The position numbers and the translations under genes were made by a program. Below, one piece after another: positions 15,262 to 22,403 of a DNA stretch of 22,533 nt. The DNA is from Betaproteobacteria bacterium. GTDB taxonomy: Bacteria > Pseudomonadota > Gammaproteobacteria > Burkholderiales > SG8-39. Positions within the stretch are counted from its first letter, which is position 1. Every line of letters starts with the position of its first letter. Below the pieces are notes generated by a model. That model saw only the letters and a list, made by a program, of their open reading frames with translations. It did not search any database and was not told where the DNA came from. The stretch is taken from NCBI GenBank assembly GCA_009693435.1, contig SHXF01000068.1, positions 1 to 22,533 of the forward strand. The letters are read 5' to 3'.

Positions 15262-16227
15262 ATGCGCGCGCCGCTGAAGGTCCTGACTGTGCTCGCGGCG
15301 CTGTGCGCTGCTACGAATGTTTGCTCACAGAGCTGGCCGTCAAAGCCGATCAGATTGATATTGCAAAGCCCGCCGGGCGGAAGCAGCGACATCATCGCGC
15401 GGCTTCTGCAGAACCCGTTGCAAGATGCTTTGGGCCAACCGGTGATCATCGAAAGCCGCCCAGGCAGTTTCGGCATTCCAGCAGGTGTCGCGGTCGCGCG
15501 CTCGGGTTCGGATGGCCACACCTACGGACTGTTCGCGACCTCGCTGGCGGCCAATGTCACGATGCAGAAGAATCTTCCCTACGACACCTTGCGCGACTTC
15601 ACCGCGGTCGCACTGGTCGTCAAGACGCCGAATCTCTTCGTGGTCAATCCGTCCGCGCCCTACACGACAATTCAGGAACTGGTCGCGGCTGCAAAAGCGA
15701 AACCTGGCGCCTTGAGCTTCGGTTCGCCGGGACCCGGCCTGGGCCAGCATTTCGCCGGTGAATGGCTCAAGTACCGGGCGGGTATCGACATGGTCCACGT
15801 CGCCTACAAGGGAGCGGGACCGGCGATGATCGCGGTCATGGGCGGGGAAATCCCGATAGCGATCACAGTTGCGGGCTCTGCGACCCAGCTGGTCCAGTCC
15901 GGACGCCTGCGGGCAATCGCGGTGTCGGGCGCCGAAAGGCTGCCGCTCTTCCCCAATATCCCGACGATTGCCGAACAGGGCTACCCCGGGTTCTCCGTCA
16001 TCGAATGGTTCGGCTTGGTCGGGCCTTCCGGCATCGCGCCCGATGTCATCCGGCGGTTGAACGCCGAAGTCAACCGGGCGCTCAAGCTCCCGCTGGTCGC
16101 CGAGCGTTTACACGGCCTGGGCTTCCAGACCGGGTCGGGCAGCCCGGAAGAGTTCCAGGCACTGATCGAGGCGGAGGTGAAGAACCTGCGCACGATCATC
16201 CAGGAAGCGAAGATCAGCAACGAGTGA
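15262..16227 (+). CDS. Bug/TctC-family substrate-binding protein (second copy)
   Basis: This 321-residue periplasmic binding protein has a signal peptide over roughly residues 1-22. The mature part starts at about QSWPSKPIRLILQ and carries PPGGSSDIIARLLQ, LGQPVIIESRPG and KNLPYDTLRDFTAV, all typical Bug signatures. The start at 15262 is favoured over an in-frame ATG at 15244 because GAGGAA sits 5 bases upstream of it. The gene begins 1 bp after the Pht5-like stop, so both are probably produced together. It may bind the aromatic acid handled by that protein. Confidence 0.92.
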   Translation: MRAPLKVLTVLAALCAATNVCSQSWPSKPIRLILQSPPGGSSDIIARLLQNPLQDALGQPVIIESRPGSFGIPAGVAVARSGSDGHTYGLFATSLAANVTMQKNLPYDTLRDFTAVALVVKTPNLFVVNPSAPYTTIQELVAAAKAKPGALSFGSPGPGLGQHFAGEWLKYRAGIDMVHVAYKGAGPAMIAVMGGEIPIAITVAGSATQLVQSGRLRAIAVSGAERLPLFPNIPTIAEQGYPGFSVIEWFGLVGPSGIAPDVIRRLNAEVNRALKLPLVAERLHGLGFQTGSGSPEEFQALIEAEVKNLRTIIQEAKISNE

Positions 16228-16239
16228 GGCGTCCATCGG

Positions 16240-16325
16240 GAAAACCGGGGGAAAAACCGGGGACAGACCACGTTAATCGAGTCTTCGTTGTCCCCCTGTG
16301 CATCGCCATGAATGTCCGTGGTCTG
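16240..16325. repeat. REP-like inverted-repeat element (GGGGACAGACCACG type)
   Basis: After the Bug gene a short direct repeat (gaaaaccgggg, 16240-16250; gaaaaaccgggg, 16251-16262) leads into gggacagaccacg. CAGACCACG (16264-16272) is answered by CGTGGTCTG (16317-16325), a perfect 9-bp inverted repeat with a 44-nt interior. GGGGACA (16259-16265) also pairs with TGTCCCC (16289-16295). The sequence resembles the scattered ACCGGGGACAGACCACG elements of betaproteobacteria that accompany REP-associated transposases. That link is from memory. It may end the upstream transcript. Confidence 0.6.
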
Positions 16326-16390
16326 CCGACGATTTGCCTGCGCTATGGCATGTACTCTGGTTCCTTCGAAGCGTTGCAAAGCCCGGGCCG

Positions 16391-17113
16391 ATGATGCTGT
16401 CGCCGCAAAGCCAGTCGGCCAAGTCCGCCATAGTCAGGGTGCTGAGCCTCCCCGGTTTCAAGCCCGCGCTGGATGAGCTGGGCCCGCAATTCGAGCGTGC
16501 CACTGGCCACACGGTGGTGAGCCGGTACGGACTGGAGGCGCAATTAGAGGAAGCGCTGGACGTCGGCGAATTCGATGTCCGGATCGTCGGGCCGCGTTCT
16601 CTCGACGCCGAGATCGAACGGGGCCTCATAGTTGCCGGCACGCGGACTGACATTGCTCGCGTCGGGATCGGCGTGGCGGTGAAATCCGGCGCGCCCAGGC
16701 CGGACATCAGCACCGTGGCTGCGTTCAAACGCGCGCTGCTGGATGCCACATCGATCAGCTACACCCGGGACAGCCGTGCAGGACAGTATCTCGCCAGTCT
16801 GATGGACCGGCTCGGGATTGGCGACGAACTGAGACCCAAGACAAAGCGACTCGGAGGCGGAGGACAGAATCCCCGTGCGGTCGCCGCGGGCGAGGTCGAA
16901 CTGGGACTGTCCGTCATCAGCGACATCCTGCCCGTTGCGGGCGCGGAACTCCTCGGCCCGCTTCCTCCCGAGTTGCAGCATTATCTGCTGATGTGCGGCA
17001 GCGTCGGCGCCACGGCGAAAGAGCCGGAAGTCGCAGCCGCGTTGCTCCGCTTTCTCGCGGCGCCGGCGGCCTTTGCGGTAATCAAGGCTACAGGGATGGA
17101 GTTGCCCGGCTAG
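16391..17113 (+). CDS. ModA-like extracellular-type solute-binding protein without signal peptide
   Basis: This 240-residue protein resembles the substrate-binding domain of molybdate-type ABC transporters. The start of the domain reads VRVLSLPGFKPALDELGPQFERATGHTV. It continues with EFDVRIVGPRSLDAEIERG, an RVGIGVAVKSGAPRPDIS strand-turn and a later SYTRDSRAGQYLASLM. Family members normally carry a signal peptide. Here the ATG at 16391 gives none, and the possible upstream extension (from GTG 16298) lies in the repeat element and is unlikely. The ribosome binding site is weak. Its ligand is unlikely to be molybdate, given the catabolic neighbourhood. It may be an enzyme-associated or cytoplasmic binding protein, or have lost its export signal. 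Confidence 0.75.
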   Translation: MMLSPQSQSAKSAIVRVLSLPGFKPALDELGPQFERATGHTVVSRYGLEAQLEEALDVGEFDVRIVGPRSLDAEIERGLIVAGTRTDIARVGIGVAVKSGAPRPDISTVAAFKRALLDATSISYTRDSRAGQYLASLMDRLGIGDELRPKTKRLGGGGQNPRAVAAGEVELGLSVISDILPVAGAELLGPLPPELQHYLLMCGSVGATAKEPEVAAALLRFLAAPAAFAVIKATGMELPG

Positions 17114-17892
17114 ATTGCCCGGATCACACCACCGTCGACCTGCAGCGCGGCTCCGTTGATATACGACGCACGCACGGAGGCGAGAAAACAGACTGCATCC
17201 GCGACTTCCTGCGGCTCGCCGAGCCGCCCGACCGGAATGCCGCCAACCTTGTCCTTGAGGTAAGTCGCATCGCCGAGCTTCGCGGCATACGCCGCGCCGG
17301 CACGAAAGCGGTCGGTGTTGATCCGTCCCGGCACGATGGTGTTGACGGTCACGCCATCGCCGCCGACCTCATTCGCCAGATACTTGAACAGGCCCGCCAC
17401 ACCCGGGCGGGTGGCCACTGAGGTCACCAAGTCATCGATCGGCTCGCGAACCGAGCGCGCCTGCACCGTCACCACCCGGCCCCAGCCGCGTTTGCGCATT
17501 CCGGGCAGGAGTAGCCGGGTGAGCGTGAAGGCCGGAACCACGGTGAGCTCGAACGCATCGCGCAAGTCCGCCTCGTCTATCACGTCCGGCCCGCCGCGCC
17601 TGGGCGAGCCCCCGATGAAAATCAGGATATCGATGCCTGAGAAGCGCTCCGTTGCTTCGCTGCACAGCCTCTCGATGTCGCCGGTTAGTGCGAGGTCCGC
17701 GGGAATCGCGAGCACATTGTCCGCACCCGCGATCGCTGCGGCTTCGCTCGCTGCTGCATCCAGCCGTTCCTTGCCGCGCGCGCACAGCACCAACCGCACA
17801 CCCTCGGCGGCCAGCGTCAGCGCACAGCGCTTGCCTATGCCGTTGGAGGAGGCGGTGATGAGCGCGGTACGCCCGCGAATGCCGAGATCCAT
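17110..17892 (-). CDS. SDR-family oxidoreductase with altered catalytic motif
   Basis: This 260-residue Rossmann-fold protein has a nucleotide-binding motif reading TASSNGIG (13-20), in which the first Gly of TGxxxGxG is Ala. The usual YxxxK is replaced by SVATR, with S158 and R162 at those positions, and the nearby Ser is S147 (ARSVREP). It resembles the BKR-like SDR subgroup known for imperfect catalytic tetrads. It ends in VNTIVPGRINTDR and ALQVDGG like other FabG-type SDRs. In this setting it may oxidise a dihydrodiol or act on another catabolic intermediate, but the missing Tyr and Lys make normal dehydrogenase activity doubtful. It starts 3 bp after the NMT1-like stop, with GGAG overlapping that stop. 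Confidence 0.88.
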   Translation of the reverse strand: MDLGIRGRTALITASSNGIGKRCALTLAAEGVRLVLCARGKERLDAAASEAAAIAGADNVLAIPADLALTGDIERLCSEATERFSGIDILIFIGGSPRRGGPDVIDEADLRDAFELTVVPAFTLTRLLLPGMRKRGWGRVVTVQARSVREPIDDLVTSVATRPGVAGLFKYLANEVGGDGVTVNTIVPGRINTDRFRAGAAYAAKLGDATYLKDKVGGIPVGRLGEPQEVADAVCFLASVRASYINGAALQVDGGVIRAI

Positions 17893-17895
17893 GTC

Positions 17896-18807
17896 CTAGG
17901 CTCCCGCCGCCGCGCGCACGAACGACGCATCGTGAACGTCGGCGGGCCGGAGCGCCAACGCCTGGGGATGGGTGGCTGCAAAGGACGCGATCACGCGCGC
18001 GATTCCGTCATCGGAGGCAAGCGGAAAATTGCTGAAGCGCGCGGCGTAAAAGCTCTGGATTGCCGCCGCCTGTAGCGCATCGACAAAGCCGAGATGACGC
18101 TGTAGCACCGGAACAACCCGATCGGCCGCAGTCTTGAACACCCGAATCGATTCAACGTAGGCGCGGACAAGCGCGGCGATCAGATCCGGATCGCTGGCGC
18201 GCAATCTGCGCGTCGTGGCGAGCACCGGTCCCTGAAAGCGGAACGCTTCGCCCAGATCGGCGAGCTGGACGAAGCCGTGCGCGATCTCTCCCGCCAGCCT
18301 GTAATCCGCGGTTAGCACGCCGCCATGAATCTCGCCCGCGGCGAGGGCCTGGTAGATCCCCGGATACGTCCCTAGTGGCTGCAGACGCACGCGACCCGAA
18401 AGTCCCCAGCGTTCGAGCATCTTCTGGGCAGAAAAGCCGGTCTGGCCAGCCGCGGACAGCACGCCGATCGCGCCGCCCGCGAGATTTTCAGGCGACGCGA
18501 TGCCGCGGCCGGCGAGGATGTAGAGCGCGGACACCGGTTCCGCTGCCAGGAGTATCAAGGGATCATGCCCTTCGATCGCTGCCTGGATGACGGGCACCGA
18601 GCCGAACTCGGCGAACTGGAACTCGCCCGAGAGCAGGCCGCGCGCGCCATCGGGCCCCGCGGTTTCCTCGCGCACGATGCGCAGCGCAAGACCGTGGCGC
18701 TCGAAAACGCCGAGATCGCGCCCGATCACGCCGAGACTTTGAGCGGTGGACCGCAGCCCGAGCGCCAGGGTGACGTCCCTCAGAGGTTTGTCCGAAATAG
18801 CCGCCAT
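17896..18807 (-). CDS. NMT1/SsuA-like binding-fold protein without signal peptide
   Basis: This 303-residue protein resembles NMT1-type binding proteins: IGRDLGVFERHGLALRIV, LLSGEFQFAEFGSVPVIQAAI, GGAIGVLSAAGQTGFSAQKML and VQLADLGEAFRF. It starts directly with MAAISDKPLRDVTLALG and shows no N-terminal hydrophobic segment, so it should stay in the cytoplasm unless it is exported otherwise. It lies between the extradiol dioxygenase and the SDR with gaps of 9 and 3 bp, so it belongs to that operon. No permease or ATPase is linked. An enzymatic or ligand-sensing role is possible, as in other cytoplasmic members of this fold. Confidence 0.82.
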   Translation of the reverse strand: MAAISDKPLRDVTLALGLRSTAQSLGVIGRDLGVFERHGLALRIVREETAGPDGARGLLSGEFQFAEFGSVPVIQAAIEGHDPLILLAAEPVSALYILAGRGIASPENLAGGAIGVLSAAGQTGFSAQKMLERWGLSGRVRLQPLGTYPGIYQALAAGEIHGGVLTADYRLAGEIAHGFVQLADLGEAFRFQGPVLATTRRLRASDPDLIAALVRAYVESIRVFKTAADRVVPVLQRHLGFVDALQAAAIQSFYAARFSNFPLASDDGIARVIASFAATHPQALALRPADVHDASFVRAAAGA

Positions 18808-18816
18808 GGGTCCGCG

Positions 18817-19629
18817 TCACTCGTAGAGCGCGACCGCGCAGCCGGTATCCCACGCGACCACCGCCTCGTAGGCCAGGGTCCGCGGGGTGCGGTCATGCGC
18901 GACGCCGAGCGCCGTCACCCACTGGCGGATCTCCCAGCTGCCGAACCCGGCAGCATCCGAACGCTCGTTGGGAATCGCCAGCAGCTCGTCGATCGCATTG
19001 CGATCCAGCCGGTCAAGAAAGTCCCGGTCGAATGCTTCGTCCAGCGTGTCGGCCTCGGCAGCGCCCGGTGCATGCGACAGGCCGCCCGTACCGAGCACGC
19101 CCACCCGCAGCCCGCTCGCATCGATCGCGCGCCGGATGGCGCGGCCGAAGACGTAGCAGCGTGACAGCGACAAGAGCGGCGGCACCTGGCAGTTCTGCAT
19201 GATCCATACGATGGGCACGCCGAATCCGGGAGTGACCAGATTGAGCGGCACGATCACCCCGTGCTCCAGGGCCACGTCCTCGGAAAACGCGGGTTCGATG
19301 CCCGAATCAAAGGCGTGCCGCAGTATCAGGCGTCCGAGTTCGGGCGCACCCTTGATCGTGACCTTGGGAATTCCCAGCCAGTCTTCGACCGGCCCCGGAT
19401 ACGCCTCGTTGAGCGTGACGCAGGCCGGCGGCATGTTGTCGATGAAAAAATTGGAAAAATGATCCGGCGCGATCACCACCATGACGTCCGGCGCTGCGGC
19501 CGCCACGGCGGCCTTGAGCGTGTCGGTAGCGCCGAAAAAATTTGCGCGCTGCAGGGGACTCGCCGCATGGGTGAACGCGGCAATGCCGGGCGCATGGCTC
19601 ATGGCAGCGGCGAAAACGAGGCTTCCCAT
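18817..19629 (-). CDS. LigB/MhpB-type extradiol ring-cleavage dioxygenase, catalytic subunit
   Basis: This 270-residue protein is a class III extradiol dioxygenase, which opens catechol-type rings using Fe2+ and O2. Expected iron ligands are H12 (MSHAPG), H57 (APDHFSNFF) and E233 (SWEIRQW), as in LigB. Acid-base histidines at H123 (LEHGVIVPL) and H186 (GGLSHAPG) correspond to MhpB His115 and His179. All catalytic positions are therefore present. The sequence is closer in style to MhpB (DHFSNFFIDNMPP) than to LigB, so the substrate could be a 2,3-dihydroxyphenyl or gallate-like compound. The LigA-like gene lies 14 bp upstream and is probably its partner. Confidence 0.9.
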   Translation of the reverse strand: MGSLVFAAAMSHAPGIAAFTHAASPLQRANFFGATDTLKAAVAAAAPDVMVVIAPDHFSNFFIDNMPPACVTLNEAYPGPVEDWLGIPKVTIKGAPELGRLILRHAFDSGIEPAFSEDVALEHGVIVPLNLVTPGFGVPIVWIMQNCQVPPLLSLSRCYVFGRAIRRAIDASGLRVGVLGTGGLSHAPGAAEADTLDEAFDRDFLDRLDRNAIDELLAIPNERSDAAGFGSWEIRQWVTALGVAHDRTPRTLAYEAVVAWDTGCAVALYE

Positions 19630-19643
19630 GGCGTGGCGCGCTC

Positions 19644-19937
19644 CTAGCTGCGCAGCGTGCGCAAGCCCCGCAGGGGATCGAGCGCCGCCTGGTACGCCGG
19701 TCGTGGGATCGCCATGAAGCGCGAATACGGCGCAAGCAGCAAGGGATGCACGCCCATCCGGTACAGGCTCGCCAGATCGCCCGCCGCGAGCGCGTCGTGT
19801 TCCTGCCGGCTCAGGGCAAACGCGCCCAGCGCCGCGGACGCATCCTGCCTGAATGCCTGCTGGAGTGCCCTGTCCTTTTTCAGGACGTACATGAATTTCT
19901 GCACGCCGAACAGGCTCATCGCGCGCTGCCGGCGCAT
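19644..19937 (-). CDS. LigA-like small subunit of an extradiol dioxygenase
   Basis: This 97-residue protein matches the LigA domain (protocatechuate 4,5-dioxygenase alpha subunit). Signs are KFMYVLKKDRALQQAFRQD, EHDALAAGDLASLYRMG and the hallmark GVHPLLLAPYSRF. LigA covers the active site of the LigB-type subunit and contributes to its stability. The start is the ATG at 19937, with GGAAAA upstream. A second ATG at 19919 has no ribosome binding site. It is 14 bp from the LigB-like gene and 45 bp from the Bug gene. Confidence 0.88.
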   Translation of the reverse strand: MRRQRAMSLFGVQKFMYVLKKDRALQQAFRQDASAALGAFALSRQEHDALAAGDLASLYRMGVHPLLLAPYSRFMAIPRPAYQAALDPLRGLRTLRS

Positions 19938-19982
19938 GAATTTTCCAAATGTGTTCCGGTGTCGGCGTATGGCAATTGACGC

Positions 19983-20978
19983 CTAGTCTGCGCGTATGCC
20001 GGCTTCGGCGATGACTTTCGCCCAGCGCGCCAGGTCGAACAGCATGAGCTTGCGCAAATCCTCGGGCGAGCTCGGTGCGCCGACCATGCCCTGGGCCGCG
20101 AGGCCTGCCTTCACGTCATCGAGCACGAGGATTTCACGCACCTCGCGGTTGAGCGCCAGCACCGCTTCGCGCGGCGACTGCGCCGGAACGAATAATCCGT
20201 ACCAGAGATCGACTTCGAAACCCGGCGCAGCCAGCGCCTCGGCCACGGTCGGCGTATCAGGCAAGGCGGCATAGCGCAACGGACTGGAGACGGCCAGGGC
20301 ACGCAGCCTGGCGCTGCGTACATGCTGCAGCGCCGACTGTATCGGCACGAACATGACGTCTATCTGTCCCGATATCAGGCTGGTTACTGCGTCTGCGGCC
20401 CCCTTGTGGGGCACGTGCAGAATGTCGATGGCCGCAGTGCGCTTGAACAGTTCCATGGCCAGATGCTGGGGCGTGCCCATGCCGGCGGAACCGTAGGTGA
20501 GTTTGCCCGGGCTCTCCTTCGCTGCGGCGATAAGCGCATGCAGGCTGCGCGCATCCAGGGTCGCTCGCGATGCAAGCACCATGGCCCCCCGGGTGACCAG
20601 CGCCACCGGCGCCAGATCCTTCACCGGATCGTAGGTGAGCCTGTACAGGCTCGGAATCATGGAGATCGAATTCGCCACCAGCAGCATGGTGTAGCCGTCG
20701 GGCGCCGAACGCGCCACCGACTCCGTGCCTATGTTGCCCCCGGCGCCGACCCTGTTCTCCACGATCACCGGCAGGCCGAGGCGCTGCGCCATTTTTTGCG
20801 CAATCACGCGGCTCACCGTGTCGATGCCGGTGCCGGCGCTGTAGGGCACCACCAGCCGCAGCGGCCTGGACGGATAGGATTGGGCGAGCGCGCCGCCCAC
20901 GAGGGCCAGGCCGGCCAGGGCGGCAGCCGGTATCCGGAGCCACAGCGCCATCACGCGGGTATGCTGCATTCCCTGCAT
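19983..20978 (-). CDS. Bug/TctC-family substrate-binding protein (third copy)
   Basis: This 331-residue periplasmic binding protein has a signal peptide up to about residue 32 (hydrophobic IPAAALAGLALVGGALA). The mature part begins with QSYPSRPLRLVVPY, then VIAQKMAQRLGLPVIVENRVGAGG and YRLTYDPVKDLAPVA, all Bug signatures. The ATG at 20978 overlaps the stop of the upstream Rieske gene as TGATG, indicating translational coupling. ATGs at 20969 and 20951 are possible alternatives. It is probably the uptake protein for the substrate of this operon, with the TctAB membrane subunits encoded elsewhere. Confidence 0.9.
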   Translation of the reverse strand: MQGMQHTRVMALWLRIPAAALAGLALVGGALAQSYPSRPLRLVVPYSAGTGIDTVSRVIAQKMAQRLGLPVIVENRVGAGGNIGTESVARSAPDGYTMLLVANSISMIPSLYRLTYDPVKDLAPVALVTRGAMVLASRATLDARSLHALIAAAKESPGKLTYGSAGMGTPQHLAMELFKRTAAIDILHVPHKGAADAVTSLISGQIDVMFVPIQSALQHVRSARLRALAVSSPLRYAALPDTPTVAEALAAPGFEVDLWYGLFVPAQSPREAVLALNREVREILVLDDVKAGLAAQGMVGAPSSPEDLRKLMLFDLARWAKVIAEAGIRAD

Positions 20979-22189
20979 CAAACCGGAAACACCATCGAGG
21001 CGCGATTGGGCGTCGCATCGTGCGCCGGCGAGCGCTGCCCCTCGAGTTGCTGGGCAAGAAACGCCGCCGCAAGTCGCCGGCGTATGCGCACCACGTCGCG
21101 GTCGGGAGCGAGCAGGAACTCGTTGCTCCACGACTCGACGAGATCGCCGCCCACGGCTTCCATCATTTTTGCGTCTTCCCTCGCCGTCCTGATCTGCCGC
21201 GGGCGCACCACTTTTTCGAAGTGGGCGCGATAGCGTTCGCGGTCGGCTTCGGATTCGATGCGCCACGCCGCATAACGGAACAGCCGCGTGCGGCCATAGT
21301 CGATCGGCACCTGAAACAGGCGCGAAACATAGGGCGCCGCATTCGCCACCGGCCTCAGCGCATTGGTCACCAGGCCGGGCAGATTGAAGCGCTCGCCCAT
21401 CACCGGCTCCAGCCGGTGCCCGTGATCGAGAAACTTGCCCTCGCGGTCCACCGAGAGTCCGCGCAGGCCATGGCCCTCGGTCTCGACGATGCGCACCCGG
21501 CGATTGCCGATCGGCACGCCGTCCCGCTTTACCAGTGCGCCGCCGGCATAGCCCGCCGCGGCTTCGGCGTCGATATAGCCCAGCACCGCGTCGTGCTGCT
21601 GCGATTCCACGTGCAGGGTGACCGCATGATAGGAATCGCTGCCGTCTATCACCAGCAGCCAGTTGGCATTCCATTCGTCCGTCGGCAGGGAGAAATGGAT
21701 GAACCGGTCGGGATGCAGCAGTTCCTCCGGAACCGAGTCCTCGATGGGCGGCGGCGGAAAACGCTTCACGTCGCCGATATAGGCCCATACATAGCCGCCG
21801 ATCTCGCAGGTCGGATAGGCCGTCGCGCAGAGTTCCCTGGGTATCGGCCGGCCATCCTGCTCCCATGGAACCAGTGTGCACTCACCGTCCCCCGAAAAAC
21901 GCAAGCCGTGGAATGCGCACTGCAGTTGTCCGTCGAGCACCCTGCCGGCGGAGAGTTTGACCCAGCGGTGCGGACAGCGGTCGCGCAGCACATGCGCCAC
22001 GCCCAGGTCGTCGCGAAATACCACCAGGTCTTCGTCGATGCATTTGAGCCCTACCGGGCGATCCGCCGGCAGTTCGTGGCTCTGAATAATCAGGTACCAG
22101 AAATTCTGCAGCCCCCGTTCCAGCCCCTTGGGCACACCGCGCACCAGTTCGGGCCAGCCGGCCGCCATCGTGTCGGACACCGTACTCAT
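20978..22189 (-). CDS. Rieske [2Fe-2S] oxygenase alpha subunit (third copy)
   Basis: This 403-residue Rieske non-haem iron oxygenase has Rieske ligands C72-P-H74 and C91-AF-H94 (CPHR...CAFHGL). The catalytic iron ligands are probably D185, H188 and H193, in GSDSYHAVTLH, and an acidic residue around 339-349 may supply the third ligand. The N-terminal part (FWYLIIQSHELPADRPVGLKC) and the single-subunit layout recall phthalate-type and vanillate-type monooxygenases or dioxygenases. It heads the operon with the Bug protein and the LigAB subunits, so a first ring-hydroxylating or demethylating step before ring cleavage is likely. The ATG at 22189 is preceded by GAGGCAGATA. No reductase component is nearby. 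Confidence 0.9.
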   Translation of the reverse strand: MSTVSDTMAAGWPELVRGVPKGLERGLQNFWYLIIQSHELPADRPVGLKCIDEDLVVFRDDLGVAHVLRDRCPHRWVKLSAGRVLDGQLQCAFHGLRFSGDGECTLVPWEQDGRPIPRELCATAYPTCEIGGYVWAYIGDVKRFPPPPIEDSVPEELLHPDRFIHFSLPTDEWNANWLLVIDGSDSYHAVTLHVESQQHDAVLGYIDAEAAAGYAGGALVKRDGVPIGNRRVRIVETEGHGLRGLSVDREGKFLDHGHRLEPVMGERFNLPGLVTNALRPVANAAPYVSRLFQVPIDYGRTRLFRYAAWRIESEADRERYRAHFEKVVRPRQIRTAREDAKMMEAVGGDLVESWSNEFLLAPDRDVVRIRRRLAAAFLAQQLEGQRSPAHDATPNRASMVFPV

Positions 22190-22270
22190 TATCTGCCTCG
22201 CCGAAAATTTCCCGGTGAACCCAGTGTAAGGCAAGGCCAGCGACCTTGGAAGGGAAAGTCTTGTCCAACG

Positions 22271-22325
22271 AGGTATGAGCCTGGAGGAAGGCTCGACATT
22301 CCATTGAGGAATGAGCCTGGAAGGG
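22271..22325. repeat. Direct repeat and strong hairpin upstream of the transposase fragment
   Basis: aggtatgagcctggaggaag (22271-22290) is repeated as aggaatgagcctggaaggg (22307-22325). Between and over them GGCT-cga-CATTCC-attga-GGAATG-AGCC (22290-22317) forms a 10-bp stem with a 3-nt bulge. It lies between the Rieske gene and the transposase start and may be part of the insertion element's left end. The rest of the 214-bp gap shows no gene. Confidence 0.55.
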
Positions 22326-22403
22326 TACAAGGGAGGTGGCAAGGCGGCTAAAAGGCAAGCTGCGCCGGCGCGGTGGGTTGATCGTCTACGGATGGTCATC
22401 GAC

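Noticed and set aside
22226..22260. Promoter for the Rieske operon on the minus strand
   Set aside because: The best pair (TTCCAA-17-TACACT) matches the consensus at only 3 of 6 and 4 of 6 positions, which is too weak to report as a feature.
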